Below, one piece after another: positions 52,459 through 62,207 of a stretch of 64,000 nt of DNA. Where the stretch lies: contig CANNFQ010000001.1 in the NCBI GenBank assembly GCA_947503925.1, positions 682,001 through 746,000 on the forward strand, in the 5' to 3' direction. Both the position numbers and the translations under genes were made by a program. Under the pieces are notes generated by a model. That model worked only from the letters and a program-made list of their open reading frames with translations, was not told the DNA's origin and ran no database searches. Every line of letters begins with the position of its first letter. Positions within the stretch are counted from its first letter, which is position 1. The stretch comes from an uncultured Paracoccaceae bacterium (GTDB taxonomy: Bacteria; Pseudomonadota; Alphaproteobacteria; Rhodobacterales; Rhodobacteraceae).

Positions 52459-53680
52459 TCATGGCAAAGGCCGCTGACAGCAATATGGCTGTCAGCACCA
52501 AAGGAAACGCATAGTAAAGCGTCGCGTCGATCAGGCTGTAGCCAAGGATCACGAACAGCGCGAACAGGATTAGCCCAATCTGCCAGGGGCCATCACGCAA
52601 TGCGACTATAATGCGAATGACCAGTTCAGCACCCAGCGACAGGAAGATGACAGCTCCGACAGCGCCCCAGTTCACCAATGACTGCAAGACAACGTTATGG
52701 AACTGTGTGACCTCAAGGTCCGAGATTTCATGAAGTCGAAAATCACCATGGCCAAAGATCGGACGCTGCAAGAATAACTCCCAGCCATAGGCCCAGATAT
52801 CGGTGCGGCCCGTCGTGATGCGGCCCGTCTCAAATGACTGAACAGTGCGCAGGAACAGGCCAAACACATGGCATTCCGCTGGGGGCACCAGCTGCATGAT
52901 GCCCAATGCGATGACACATGTGACAACACCGCAAATCAACAGCCGGAATGTTGTGGACCAGGCAAAGAACAAGGCACCGCCAAGCAAGGCAGCCAGCAAT
53001 GCAAAAACGGCACCGCGCGATCCGGTATATTCCAGATAGGCCCACAGGATCACCGCAGTGACCGCGCCGATACTGCGGATCAGCCAACCAAATTCCCGGC
53101 TCACCGCCGCGAAAATGGCCATCCCAAGTGCCGGGCCAACAAAATAACCAGTATAGCGGACATTCCCGAACAGCAGCACCTGTCTTTCACACGCTTCACC
53201 GGCTGGTGCGCCAGATGTGATGTAAGTGAAAGCCGTGACAGCGATATAAGCGACGCTCAAGCCAATCAGGATACCCATCACGATGGCAAGCACCGCCCGT
53301 GGGGACAGGACTTGAAACACACGAAACAAAAGCAGACCCAAAAACAGGCAGAACAACCATGTCAGGCTGCGCTCAATCGTCAGATTCGGATCTGCACCCA
53401 CCAAAAACGGACGACTCGCAGCGATCAAAACCAAGACAATAATCATCGCCCAAGCACGTCTTGGCAACGCATCGGTGATGATGCCCAAACCACCAAAACG
53501 TTTGGTAAAGTAATAGATAATGACGGCCAGAAGGCCGGTAACCACACCAGTCCGAACGGCCATGTCGCCCCATGTCGGCGGGCTTTCAGCGGTCCATCCT
53601 GCCGTGGCAAACACCGCCATCAAAGCCGCCAGAACAAGGCTCTTGCCGTTCACCATTCCGGAAAAGATATGCAAAGCCAT
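52436..53680 (-). CDS. O-antigen ligase/polymerase family membrane protein
   Basis: A 414-residue protein with about 11 hydrophobic segments and the family loop GRTDIWAYGWELFLQRPIFGHGDFRLHEISDLEVTQFHNVVLQSLVNWG, in which the conserved His of the HNxxLQ motif and the Gly/Asp-rich turn are visible. It is distinct in sequence from the Wzy-like gene at 28065-29327 and lies far outside that locus. It may be the lipopolysaccharide O-antigen ligase (WaaL) or another polymerase. Confidence 0.8.
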   Translation of the reverse strand: MALHIFSGMVNGKSLVLAALMAVFATAGWTAESPPTWGDMAVRTGVVTGLLAVIIYYFTKRFGGLGIITDALPRRAWAMIIVLVLIAASRPFLVGADPNLTIERSLTWLFCLFLGLLLFRVFQVLSPRAVLAIVMGILIGLSVAYIAVTAFTYITSGAPAGEACERQVLLFGNVRYTGYFVGPALGMAIFAAVSREFGWLIRSIGAVTAVILWAYLEYTGSRGAVFALLAALLGGALFFAWSTTFRLLICGVVTCVIALGIMQLVPPAECHVFGLFLRTVQSFETGRITTGRTDIWAYGWELFLQRPIFGHGDFRLHEISDLEVTQFHNVVLQSLVNWGAVGAVIFLSLGAELVIRIIVALRDGPWQIGLILFALFVILGYSLIDATLYYAFPLVLTAILLSAAFAMIKPRPVV

Positions 53681-53753
53681 TCACCCCGCGACGGCTATCA
53701 ATCCAAATCTCAAATCAGGCAATTGCGCCTGTCTTGCGCCGCCTAACGCACCC

Positions 53754-56700
53754 TTAGGGCGATTTTGTGGCTTTCGGCGCGGCGGCTTTCTTGGCCTCTG
53801 CCAGTTTCTGCGCCAGATCACGGGCGATGTTGAACGCCCCTTGGATTTTGTCGCGTTCCTTGGCCCAGTCCCGGCGCACGACAATCTTGTTATCCTTGAC
53901 CTTGGCCAGCCCACGCTGATCCTCAATGAACTCCACCAACCCTTTGGGCGACGCAAATTTATCGTTATGGAACATGATCGTGGCACCCTTGGGGCCCGCA
54001 TCCAGCTTGGCAATCCCGGCGCGTTTGCACATCGCCTTGATGCGCACGACCAGCATCAACGTGTTGACCTCGCGCGGCAATTTGCCAAAGCGATCAATCA
54101 GTTCGGCGGCAAACCCTTCAAGTTCCACCTTCGTCGTCAGTTCCGACAGGCGGCGGTACAGGCCCAAACGGACATCCAGATCAGGCACGTAATCTTCGGG
54201 GATCAGCACCGGCACACCCAGATTGATCTGTGGCGCCCATTGGCCATCGTCAATAATGCCTTCGGCGGCACCGGATTTGATCGCGGTTATCTGTTCTTCC
54301 AGCATTTGCTGGTAAAGCTCATACCCCACTTCGCGCATCTGGCCGGATTGTTCCTCACCCAGTAGATTACCCGCGCCGCGAATATCCAGATCCTGGCTCG
54401 CCAGCGTGAACCCGGCCCCGAGCGTATCAATCGACCCCAGCACGCGCAGTCGTTTTTGGGCGGTATCCGTCAGCTTCTGACGCGGCTTTGTCGTCAGATA
54501 GGCGTAAGCACGAGTCTTTGACCGGCCCACCCTGCCCCTGATTTGGTAAAGCTGGCTTAGCCCGAACATATCCGCACGCCATACAATCATCGTATTGGCC
54601 GTCGGGATATCTAACCCGGATTCCACAATCGTGGTCGCCAGCAGCACGTCATATTTGCCGTCATAAAACGCATTCATGCGGTCATCCAACTCACCCGCTG
54701 CCATCTGACCCGTGGCGGTGATGAACGTAACCTCCGGTACTTGATCGCGCAGAAACGCCTCCATTTCGGGCATATCCGCGATGCGCGGCACCACGAGGAA
54801 CGATTGCCCACCGCGATAATGCTCTCGCAGCAGCGCCTCGCGGATGGTGATGGTGTCAAATTCGCTGACATAGGTGCGGATCGCCAGTCGGTCGATGGGG
54901 GGCGTGCCGATAATCGACAGATCGCGCACGCCAGACAGTGACAGTTGCAAAGTGCGCGGGATTGGCGTTGCCGTCAGTGTCAGCACATGCACATCGGTAC
55001 GCAGCTGCTTCAGGCGTTCCTTGTGCTGAACGCCAAATTTCTGTTCTTCATCAATGACGAGCAGGCCAAGGTTCTTGAATCGAATGCCCTTTGCCAGCAA
55101 GGCATGCGTGCCCACAACGATATCAACCGTACCTTTGGTGATCCCGTCGCGCGTCTTGGCCGCATCACCTGCACTGACAAAGCGCGACAAGGGCGCCACA
55201 TTGACCGGGAAACCCCGGAAACGTTCGGCAAAGTTCTGGTAATGCTGCCGGGCCAACAGCGTCGTGGGCGCAATAATCGCCACCTGCACGCCGCTTAACG
55301 CAGCGACAAAGGCCGCGCGAATGGCAACCTCTGTCTTGCCAAATCCCACGTCGCCGCAAATCAACCGATCCATTGGCTTGCCTGCGGCGATATCTTCCAA
55401 CACATCCTCAATCGCGGCAAGCTGGTCATCGGTTTCGACATAGGGAAAGCGCGCCAAAAACTGATCCCAAATACCATCCGGCGGGTCCAGCGCGGGGGCG
55501 GTACGCAGCTCTCGTTCTGCGGCGACCCGGATCAGACGTTCGGCAATCTGCCTGATGCGTTCTTTCAGTTTGGCCTTCTTGGCCTGCCAAGCACCGCCAC
55601 CCAGCCGGTCCAGCAATCCGGTCTCATGACCGTATTTCGACAACAGCTCAATATTCTCGACCGGCAGGTAAAGTTTTGAATCTTCTGCATATTCCAGCAG
55701 CAGACATTCATGAGCGGCACCCAGTGCCGTGACGACCTCCATCCCCTTGAACCGACCAACACCGTGATCCACATGCACGACCAGATCACCCGGAGTCAGG
55801 CTGTTGGCCTCGCTCAGGAAATTCTCGGCCCGACGCTTGCGCTTAGTTTGACGGATCAGGCGGTCACCCAGCACATCCTGTTCGGAGATCACGGTCAGGC
55901 CCGGCGCCTCAAACCCGTGATCCAGCGGCCAGACCGTGAGATGAATACCGCGCTTGCCGACACGGGAAAAATTCGGAACCAGAACGGTTTCGGCAATTCC
56001 TTCATCCTCGATCAGACCTTCCAACCGTTCGCGCGCGCCTTCGGAATAGGATGCGATTACGACCGGGCCGTCACCGGTTTTTGCCTTCACATGATCGACG
56101 AGGCTTTTGAAAAGGCTGATTTGTTCCTGCTGACGCTCTGGCGCGAAATCACGCCCCTGACGACCGCCCGCATCAATGACACCCGGGCCAGTAGCCTGTT
56201 TGAGCGGCGCAAACTGCATCACCCGGCGGTCGGCCACCGCCGCATCCCAGGCCGCATCATCAAGATAAAGCGTCGCAGGTGGCGCCGGTTTATACACCGT
56301 ATCCATCCGGTTCTTTTGCACAAGCGCATGCATACGTGTGCCGTATTGATCGGCAATCGCCTCCCATCGGGCCAGCCGGGACGGGCCGACCTGATCATCT
56401 AACGTGACCGTGGCCTTGGGCAGATAGTCAAACAGTGTTTCCAGATCGTCTTGAAAAAAGCCCAGCCAATGCTCGACACCCGCATGTTTGCGACCTGCTG
56501 ACACGGCCTCGTAAAGCGCATCATCAGTGCCCGCTGCACCAAACTCGATCCGATAATTCTGGCGAAACCGGGTGATCGCTGCGTCATCCAGAATAACCTC
56601 TGAAACCGGTGCCAGTTCCACCTCCGTCAGCTTCTCGGTGGTCCGTTGCGTGGCCGGATCAAAACGGCGCGCACCGTCCAGCACATCACCAAAAAGATCC

Positions 56701-57221
56701 AGCCGGACAGGCCCGGTCTGCCCGGGGGGATAGATATCAATAATCCCGCCGCGCACGGCGTAATCGCCGGGTTCCATCACAGTCGGACTTTGGGTAAAGC
56801 CCATACGCACCAGAAAAGCGCGCAACGCGTCTTCATCAATCCGATGACCCACAATTGCCTTGAATGCCGCCTCGCGCAGCACGCCCCTTGCCGGCACCCG
56901 TTGTGTGGCCGCCGACAATGTGGTCAGCAAAACGAATTGCTCTGGCATGCCATGCACAAGGGCCGCCAGCGTCGCCATACGCTGTGCCGACACATCCGCA
57001 TTGGGGGATACTCGGTCATAGGGCAAGCAATCCCAGGCCGGAAACACGAAAACAGGCATGTCAGGGGCAAAAAACCGGAGGGCCGCCTGCATTGCGACGA
57101 GCCGTTTGTCATCGCGCGCAACATGCACAACCGGGCCACCCTTGGCGACCTCGGTCAGGATCAACTGCGCGTCATACCCCTCCGGGGCGCCGCTAACGGT
57201 GATATGGTTCGGCTGGGACAT
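53754..57221 (-). CDS. mfd: Transcription-repair coupling factor
   Basis: About 1155 residues. The N-terminal UvrB-like region starts HITVSGAPEGYDAQLI. The RNA polymerase-interacting domain follows near residues 470-540 (LTPGDLVVHVDHGVGRFKGMEVV). The translocase has Walker A GDVGFGKTEVAIRAAF, Walker B VIDEEQKFGVQHKERLK, and RGRVGRSKTRAYAYL in motif VI, with the TRG motif region after it and a C-terminal TRCF domain. It removes stalled RNA polymerase and recruits UvrA. The ATG at 57221 precedes the conserved start; ATG at 57251 is also open but has no ribosome site. Confidence 0.96.
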   Translation of the reverse strand: MSQPNHITVSGAPEGYDAQLILTEVAKGGPVVHVARDDKRLVAMQAALRFFAPDMPVFVFPAWDCLPYDRVSPNADVSAQRMATLAALVHGMPEQFVLLTTLSAATQRVPARGVLREAAFKAIVGHRIDEDALRAFLVRMGFTQSPTVMEPGDYAVRGGIIDIYPPGQTGPVRLDLFGDVLDGARRFDPATQRTTEKLTEVELAPVSEVILDDAAITRFRQNYRIEFGAAGTDDALYEAVSAGRKHAGVEHWLGFFQDDLETLFDYLPKATVTLDDQVGPSRLARWEAIADQYGTRMHALVQKNRMDTVYKPAPPATLYLDDAAWDAAVADRRVMQFAPLKQATGPGVIDAGGRQGRDFAPERQQEQISLFKSLVDHVKAKTGDGPVVIASYSEGARERLEGLIEDEGIAETVLVPNFSRVGKRGIHLTVWPLDHGFEAPGLTVISEQDVLGDRLIRQTKRKRRAENFLSEANSLTPGDLVVHVDHGVGRFKGMEVVTALGAAHECLLLEYAEDSKLYLPVENIELLSKYGHETGLLDRLGGGAWQAKKAKLKERIRQIAERLIRVAAERELRTAPALDPPDGIWDQFLARFPYVETDDQLAAIEDVLEDIAAGKPMDRLICGDVGFGKTEVAIRAAFVAALSGVQVAIIAPTTLLARQHYQNFAERFRGFPVNVAPLSRFVSAGDAAKTRDGITKGTVDIVVGTHALLAKGIRFKNLGLLVIDEEQKFGVQHKERLKQLRTDVHVLTLTATPIPRTLQLSLSGVRDLSIIGTPPIDRLAIRTYVSEFDTITIREALLREHYRGGQSFLVVPRIADMPEMEAFLRDQVPEVTFITATGQMAAGELDDRMNAFYDGKYDVLLATTIVESGLDIPTANTMIVWRADMFGLSQLYQIRGRVGRSKTRAYAYLTTKPRQKLTDTAQKRLRVLGSIDTLGAGFTLASQDLDIRGAGNLLGEEQSGQMREVGYELYQQMLEEQITAIKSGAAEGIIDDGQWAPQINLGVPVLIPEDYVPDLDVRLGLYRRLSELTTKVELEGFAAELIDRFGKLPREVNTLMLVVRIKAMCKRAGIAKLDAGPKGATIMFHNDKFASPKGLVEFIEDQRGLAKVKDNKIVVRRDWAKERDKIQGAFNIARDLAQKLAEAKKAAAPKATKSP

Positions 57222-57260
57222 GGGCGTCGACCTACCGCGCGGGTCGCTCATGTCAACCGG

Positions 57261-57785
57261 TCAAAAGCCTAATGGCAAGGAAAGGTTGCGATACATTCCA
57301 TACATGGCGGTCACAAAGATCGAAATCATCGCAATCACCTGTATCCAGAAACGCATGCGCAACAACGCGGCGGGCAAAGCATCGCCCATAGGTTGCTTTT
57401 GTGCAAAACGGCGACTCATCCTGATATTCATCACCGCCACAGCCGACAGGGGGAAGGCAAGACAGAACACACCTTGCGCCAATTCAAACCCATACCAGAA
57501 CCCCATCATTGCCAGGGTACTCAGGCTGAAGGCGGTGACACCGGCAAGCCACAGCCCCGCAATATCGGTGATGGTCAGCAAACGGCGCACGTTGATTGCA
57601 ACCAACGCCTCCAGATCCGCAATCGCTGCGTCACCATGGCGTCGGGCGCGCAATACCATGTCAAATGGAACGCCCAATACCCAGTGACTGACCATCGCCC
57701 AGGTGACGGCAACTGACAGCCAATACCAGAAGTTTGAAAAGGTATGCAGGTCAATCACTTGAAAAATGGCGTCATTCCAATTCAC
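57261..57785 (-). CDS. Conserved membrane protein (often annotated 'component of SufBCD complex')
   Basis: About 174 residues with four membrane segments: FWYWLSVAVTWAMVSHWVLGVPFDMV, IAGLWLAGVTAFSLSTLAMMGFWYG, FCLAFPLSAVAVMNI and FWIQVIAMISIFVTAMYGM. Similar Roseobacter proteins carry the label 'component of SufBCD complex', for which I see no support here; there is no Suf gene nearby. The GTG at 57785 (VNWNDAIFQVIDLHTFSN) has GGAGG 11 bases before it. An ATG at 57869 would lengthen it by 28 residues but leave only 35 bases to hemB. The function is unknown. Confidence 0.7.
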   Translation of the reverse strand: MNWNDAIFQVIDLHTFSNFWYWLSVAVTWAMVSHWVLGVPFDMVLRARRHGDAAIADLEALVAINVRRLLTITDIAGLWLAGVTAFSLSTLAMMGFWYGFELAQGVFCLAFPLSAVAVMNIRMSRRFAQKQPMGDALPAALLRMRFWIQVIAMISIFVTAMYGMYRNLSLPLGF

Positions 57786-57904
57786 TGCGCAGATTGCCTC
57801 CGGTTGATTTGCGCCGACACTATCCTCCCGGTTTGCGATTGCCCATACTTGTGATGGGGCAAAATCCATGCGACCAAGATTTCGTGATCGCGAAAGGTGA
57901 ATTC

Positions 57905-58903
57905 ATGAAACCGACCCTTGCCCCCTTCCCCGCCACACGGCTGCGGCGGATGCGCAAATCCCCCGCAATGCGCGCACTCGCCCGGCAAAACACATTGACA
58001 GTCGACGACCTAATCTGGCCGGTTTTCGTGATGGACGGCACCGATGACGAAACTCCGGTAGCCTCCATGCCCGGTGTGACCCGCAAAACGGTTGACCGGG
58101 TGGCCAAAGCGGCGGTCGAGGCCCAAAATCTTGGCATCCCGGCCATCTGCATCTTTCCTTATACCGGGATGGAGGCGCGGACCGAAGACTGCGCCATGGC
58201 ATGGGATCCCGACAATCTGACCAACCAAGCGATCCGGGCGATCAAAGACGCCGCCCCCGACGTCGCCGTGATGACTGATATCGCGCTGGACCCCTACAAC
58301 ATCAACGGACACGATGGGTTTGTCGAAAACGGCCTGATCGTGAATGACCGCACGGTCGAGGCTTTGGTCAAAATGGCTCTTGCGCAGGCCGACGCCGGGG
58401 CCGACATCCTTGGCCCATCGGACATGATGGACGGGCGCATAGGTGCGATCCGCATGGCGCTCGAGGCCGAAGGCCACCAAAACGTGGCCATCCTCAGCTA
58501 TACGGCCAAATACGCTTCCGCATTCTACGGCCCCTTTCGGGATGCGGTAGGGGCGTCATCGGCGCTGACTGGCGACAAAAACACCTACCAAATGGACCCC
58601 GGCAACTCGGACGAAGCCCTGCGGCTAGTCGAACGCGACCTGCGCGAGGGGGCGGATATGATCATGGTCAAACCTGGAATGCCGTACTTGGACATCTGCA
58701 GGCGTGTGAAGGAAAGCTTTGGCGTGCCCACCTATGCCTACCAGGTGAGCGGGGAATACGCGATGTTACAGGCTGCGGCCCAAAACGACTGGCTGGACGG
58801 GGATAAGGTGATGATGGAAAGCCTGCTGGCGTTCAAACGGGCGGGCTGCGATGGAATCCTGACCTATTTCGCACCGCGAGTCGCGAAGCAACTACAAGGT
58901 TAA
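57905..58903 (+). CDS. hemB: Delta-aminolevulinic acid dehydratase (porphobilinogen synthase)
   Basis: A 332-residue enzyme joining two 5-aminolevulinate molecules to porphobilinogen for heme and chlorophyll-type pigments. The Schiff-base lysines are in AILSYTAKYASAFYGPFRDA and MIMVKPGMPYLD. The metal loop reads DIALDPYNINGHDG, with aspartates where zinc enzymes have cysteines, so this is the magnesium/non-zinc type usual in Rhodobacterales. The start at 57905 has AAAGGTGA before it; the open frame upstream is not HemB-like. It is divergent from the small membrane protein gene. Confidence 0.96.
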   Translation: MKPTLAPFPATRLRRMRKSPAMRALARQNTLTVDDLIWPVFVMDGTDDETPVASMPGVTRKTVDRVAKAAVEAQNLGIPAICIFPYTGMEARTEDCAMAWDPDNLTNQAIRAIKDAAPDVAVMTDIALDPYNINGHDGFVENGLIVNDRTVEALVKMALAQADAGADILGPSDMMDGRIGAIRMALEAEGHQNVAILSYTAKYASAFYGPFRDAVGASSALTGDKNTYQMDPGNSDEALRLVERDLREGADMIMVKPGMPYLDICRRVKESFGVPTYAYQVSGEYAMLQAAAQNDWLDGDKVMMESLLAFKRAGCDGILTYFAPRVAKQLQG

Positions 58904-59065
58904 GCAGATTTCAGACCCAGAAAATTCCGGGGCGTGCTTTCGTATCTTGCCGATGTGGCACTTCGCGACGGTTACAAAAGCTATCGCGCAACAGCCCACC
59001 GAAGCTCCCCTCCCGCGCCATGATGCCACCGCCGTTCGGTTAGGTGATCGGGGGCAACCTTGCTC

Positions 59066-59094
59066 GTGACAGTTCTCGCATATTTGCATATAGT
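59066..59094 (+). promoter_or_regulatory. Probable promoter of the SYLF lipoprotein gene
   Basis: GTGACA (59066-59071) and TATAGT (59089-59094) are separated by exactly 17 bases, 58 bases before the ATG at 59152. Good match to the vegetative consensus. Confidence 0.6.
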
Positions 59095-59151
59095 TTCCGT
59101 ATAAAAGGCGGCAAACGCCTTCAACACAGGCAAAAAGGCGGAAAACTTAGC

Positions 59152-59709
59152 ATGGGAAAACTCTCAAGGCGCAGCTTTACACTCGGCGCATTGGCATCCA
59201 CCACATTGGCCGCATGCGGCAATGGTATTGGTGGTGCGGGGGCAGCAACTATCGACGCTCGTGTCGATAGTACGTTGAATTTTATGTATGATAACTACCC
59301 GGGCACCCGTGGGCTCAGCGAACGGGCGGCAGGTATGCTGGTCATGCCACTCTTCACAGAGGCCGGGCTTGGGCTTGGCGGTGGTTTTGGGCGCGGCGCG
59401 CTGCGGATCGGGCCGTCAACCGTTGACTACTATTCAGCGACATCCGGCAGCGCGGGTCTGCAAATCGGCGCCCAGCAATTCAGCTCCGTCCTGTTTTTCA
59501 TGACCGAAGAGGCGCTATTGGAGTTCCGCCGCGGCCCCGGCTGGGCGGCAGGTGCGGATCTGGAATATGCTGTCAGCGATCAGGGCGACAGCCTGCGGGC
59601 CGAAACGACAACATCACTGGCGCCCGTCATCGCGGTGAATTTCGCGCAAACCGGTTTGCGCATCGGGGCCAGCCTCGAAGGCATCAAATACACGCGCATC
59701 ATACCGTAG
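59152..59709 (+). CDS. SYLF (YSC84-like) domain lipoprotein
   Basis: 185 residues. The N-terminus GKLSRRSFTLGALASTTLAACG has twin arginines (SRRSFT) and a lipobox (TLAAC), suggesting Tat export and lipid anchoring. The SYLF lipid-binding domain follows: ERAAGMLVMPLFTEAGLGLGGGFGRGALRIGPSTVDYYSATSGSAGLQIGAQQFSSVLFFMTEEAL. The start has AAGGCGGA 10 bases before it. Complete. Two hairpins follow the stop. The family binds phosphoinositides in eukaryotes; its bacterial role is unclear. Confidence 0.87.
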   Translation: MGKLSRRSFTLGALASTTLAACGNGIGGAGAATIDARVDSTLNFMYDNYPGTRGLSERAAGMLVMPLFTEAGLGLGGGFGRGALRIGPSTVDYYSATSGSAGLQIGAQQFSSVLFFMTEEALLEFRRGPGWAAGADLEYAVSDQGDSLRAETTTSLAPVIAVNFAQTGLRIGASLEGIKYTRIIP

Positions 59710-59716
59710 GTGCGTT

Positions 59717-59760
59717 TGCGACATCTTTTGTCGCAGGGTGACAGGGCAGCCCTGTCACCC
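59717..59760 (+). terminator. Double hairpin after the SYLF gene
   Basis: TGCGACA/TGTCGCA (59717-59735), then GGGTGACAGGGC-A-GCCCTGTCACCC (59736-59760), a 12-bp perfect palindrome around one base. No long T-run follows, so it may be a factor-assisted terminator or protect the mRNA end. Confidence 0.5.
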
Positions 59761-59798
59761 GCCGCCATGCTATCAACATAGCAAGGTCGGAGGCTTCG

Positions 59799-62207
59799 AT
59801 GAAAAACACCACACGCGTTGCTGTGATCGGGGGCGGCGTTGTCGGCTGCTCGGTGCTGTATCACCTGACGAAACTGGGCTGGTCGGATGTGATGCTGATC
59901 GAACGATCAGAACTGACATCAGGTTCCACCTGGCACGCGGCAGGCGGGTTTCATACGCTTAACGGCGACACAAACATGGCCGCGCTGCAAGGCTATACAA
60001 TCAAGCTTTACAAGGAGTTAGAGGAAATCACCGGGATGTCCTGCGGGCTGCACCACGTTGGCGGCGTGACCCTTGCAGACAACCAGGACCGGTTCGATAT
60101 GTTGGTCGCTGAACGGGCTAAGCACCGCTATATGGGGTTAGAGACTGAAATCGTAGGGCCAGCGGAAATCGCCAAAATCGCCCCGATCACCAATCTCGAC
60201 GGGATCATCGGCGCGCTCTATGATCCGCTCGACGGCCACCTTGACCCCTCCGGGACCACCCATGCCTATGCAAAGGCGGCGCGCATGGGCGGGGCCACAA
60301 TCGAAACCCATTGCAAGGTGATTGAGACCAATCAACGCCCTGATGGCACATGGGATGTGGTGACCGAAAAGGGTACAATCCACGCCGAACATATCGTGAA
60401 TGCAGGCGGGCTTTGGGCGCGCGAAGTTGGCGCGATGGCGGGCATTTACACGCCGCTGCACCCGATGGAACACCAATATATCGTCACCGATGATATCGCC
60501 GAAATCTATGACCGCGACAGCGAACACCCGCATGTAATGGACCCCGCCGGCGAAAGCTATCTGCGGCAGGAAGGGCGCGGGTTGTGCATCGGGTTCTACG
60601 AAAAACCCTGTAAACCATGGGCGGTGGACGGCACGCCATGGGATTTCGGGCATGAACTGCTGCCTCATGATCTGGACAAGGTCGAAGCCTCGATCGAATT
60701 TGCCTATAACCGCTTTCCCGTCCTCGCCACGGCGGGCGTCAAATCCGTGATCCACGGCCCCTTCACCTTTGCCCCCGATGGGAACCCATTGGTCGGGCCG
60801 GTGCCGGACGTGCAGAATTACTGGTCCGCCTGCGGTGTCATGGCGGGGTTCAGTCAAGGCGGCGGTGTTGGCCTGATGCTGGCGCAATGGATGATCGAAG
60901 GGGAATGCGAACGCGACGTGACCGCGCTCGACGTCGCGCGCTATGGCAAATGGATCACCCCGGGCTACACGCGCCCCAAGGTGATCGAAAACTATCAGAA
61001 CCGGTTTTCCGTCAGCTACCCGAACGAAGAACTGCCCGCCGCACGACCGCACCGAACCACGCCGATGTATGATATCTTCAGCGATCTTGGGGCGGTTTGG
61101 GGGCATCAATTCGGACTCGAAGTGGTGAACTACTTCGCGCAAGATACTGATCCTGCTTATGAAACCCCGACCTTCCGCCGCTCCGATGCTTGGAACGCGA
61201 CAGCCCGCGAGGTCAAGGCGGTACGCACCAGCGTCGGCATTAACGAGGTGCAGAATTTCGGCAAATTCAGCGTCACGGGCAGTGGCGCGCGCGCGTGGCT
61301 CGACCGGATCATGGCAGGCCGTATCCCGCAACCGGGGCGGATGTCGCTGACGCCAATGCTGTCGCCAAAGGGGCGGTTGATGGGGGATTTCACGATCTCT
61401 TGCTTGTCCGAAACCAATTTCCAACTGACCGCCAGCTACGGCGCGCAAGAGGTGCATCACCGCTGGTTCCTGCAAAACGCCAGCCCCGATTGCGCGGTCG
61501 CCAACATCTCGGACCAGCGCACTGGTTTCCAGATCGCCGGGCCAAAATCCCGCGATCTGCTGCGGGCGTGTACCCGCGATGATGTGGATGGGATCAAATT
61601 CCTTGATGTACGGCAAATGACCATTGGTCAGGTCGCCTGCATCGTGCAACGGGTCAGCTACACAGGTGATCTGGGGTACGAGATTTACTGCGACCCAATG
61701 GATCAACGGCAGCTCTGGTGGACGCTGTGGCAGGCGGGGCAACCGCTCGACATCACGCCGTTTGGTATGCGGGCAATGATGTCACTACGGCTTGACCGGT
61801 TCTTTGGGTCATGGCTGTCGGAATTCTCGCCCGACTACACAGCTGCCGAAACCGGGATGGACCGGTTCATCAGCATCAAGAAAAGCACCGATTTCATCGG
61901 GCGGGCCGCGGCAGAGGCAGAGCGTGCCACCCCCCCTGCCCGCACATTGGTCACGTTCGAGGTTGATGCAGATGATGCCGATGTCGTGGCCTACGAACCC
62001 GTCTTTATCGACGATCAGGTGCAAGGTTTCTGCACCTCGGGCGGCTATTCTCATCACGCAGGCAAATCTATCGCCATGGCGCTGGTCCCACGCGCAGCAG
62101 CAACCGACGATCTGACGGTCGAGATCGAAATCATGGGTCAGCGACGACCCGCAAAACGGATCACGACACCGCTGTTCGACCCCGACGGCGTCGTGTTGCG
62201 CGGATGA
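59799..62207 (+). CDS. FAD-dependent oxidoreductase fused to GcvT domain (dimethylglycine/sarcosine dehydrogenase-like)
   Basis: 802 residues. The N-terminal DAO-type FAD domain reads RVAVIGGGVVGCSVLYHLTKLGWSDVMLIERSELTSGSTWHAAGGFH; the His in WHAAG is the site of covalent FAD linkage in this family. An FAO-type linker follows, then from about residue 440 a GcvT/aminomethyltransferase-like domain (TSVGINEVQNFGKFSVTGSGARAWLDRIMAG, FQIAGPKSRDLL, YTGDLGYEIYCD) that binds tetrahydrofolate. It should demethylate dimethylglycine, sarcosine or a related N-methyl amine and pass the one-carbon unit to folate. Its stop overlaps the MobA-like gene start by 4 bases. Confidence 0.9.
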   Translation: MKNTTRVAVIGGGVVGCSVLYHLTKLGWSDVMLIERSELTSGSTWHAAGGFHTLNGDTNMAALQGYTIKLYKELEEITGMSCGLHHVGGVTLADNQDRFDMLVAERAKHRYMGLETEIVGPAEIAKIAPITNLDGIIGALYDPLDGHLDPSGTTHAYAKAARMGGATIETHCKVIETNQRPDGTWDVVTEKGTIHAEHIVNAGGLWAREVGAMAGIYTPLHPMEHQYIVTDDIAEIYDRDSEHPHVMDPAGESYLRQEGRGLCIGFYEKPCKPWAVDGTPWDFGHELLPHDLDKVEASIEFAYNRFPVLATAGVKSVIHGPFTFAPDGNPLVGPVPDVQNYWSACGVMAGFSQGGGVGLMLAQWMIEGECERDVTALDVARYGKWITPGYTRPKVIENYQNRFSVSYPNEELPAARPHRTTPMYDIFSDLGAVWGHQFGLEVVNYFAQDTDPAYETPTFRRSDAWNATAREVKAVRTSVGINEVQNFGKFSVTGSGARAWLDRIMAGRIPQPGRMSLTPMLSPKGRLMGDFTISCLSETNFQLTASYGAQEVHHRWFLQNASPDCAVANISDQRTGFQIAGPKSRDLLRACTRDDVDGIKFLDVRQMTIGQVACIVQRVSYTGDLGYEIYCDPMDQRQLWWTLWQAGQPLDITPFGMRAMMSLRLDRFFGSWLSEFSPDYTAAETGMDRFISIKKSTDFIGRAAAEAERATPPARTLVTFEVDADDADVVAYEPVFIDDQVQGFCTSGGYSHHAGKSIAMALVPRAAATDDLTVEIEIMGQRRPAKRITTPLFDPDGVVLRG

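Noticed and set aside
52868..53746. A 292-codon rightward frame antisense to the O-antigen ligase-like gene
   Set aside because: It is very rich in Gln, His, Lys and Thr, as produced by reading hydrophobic codons on the opposite strand. No motif was seen.
57261..57785. The name 'component of SufBCD complex' for the small membrane protein
   Set aside because: This label circulates for similar proteins, but nothing in the sequence or neighbourhood supports an iron-sulfur assembly role. It is kept as unknown function.
60138..61742. A 534-codon open frame antisense to the FAD/GcvT gene
   Set aside because: It lies wholly inside a well-recognised gene on the other strand. Its product is rich in arginine, histidine and proline with no family pattern, as expected from a mirror frame in GC-rich DNA.
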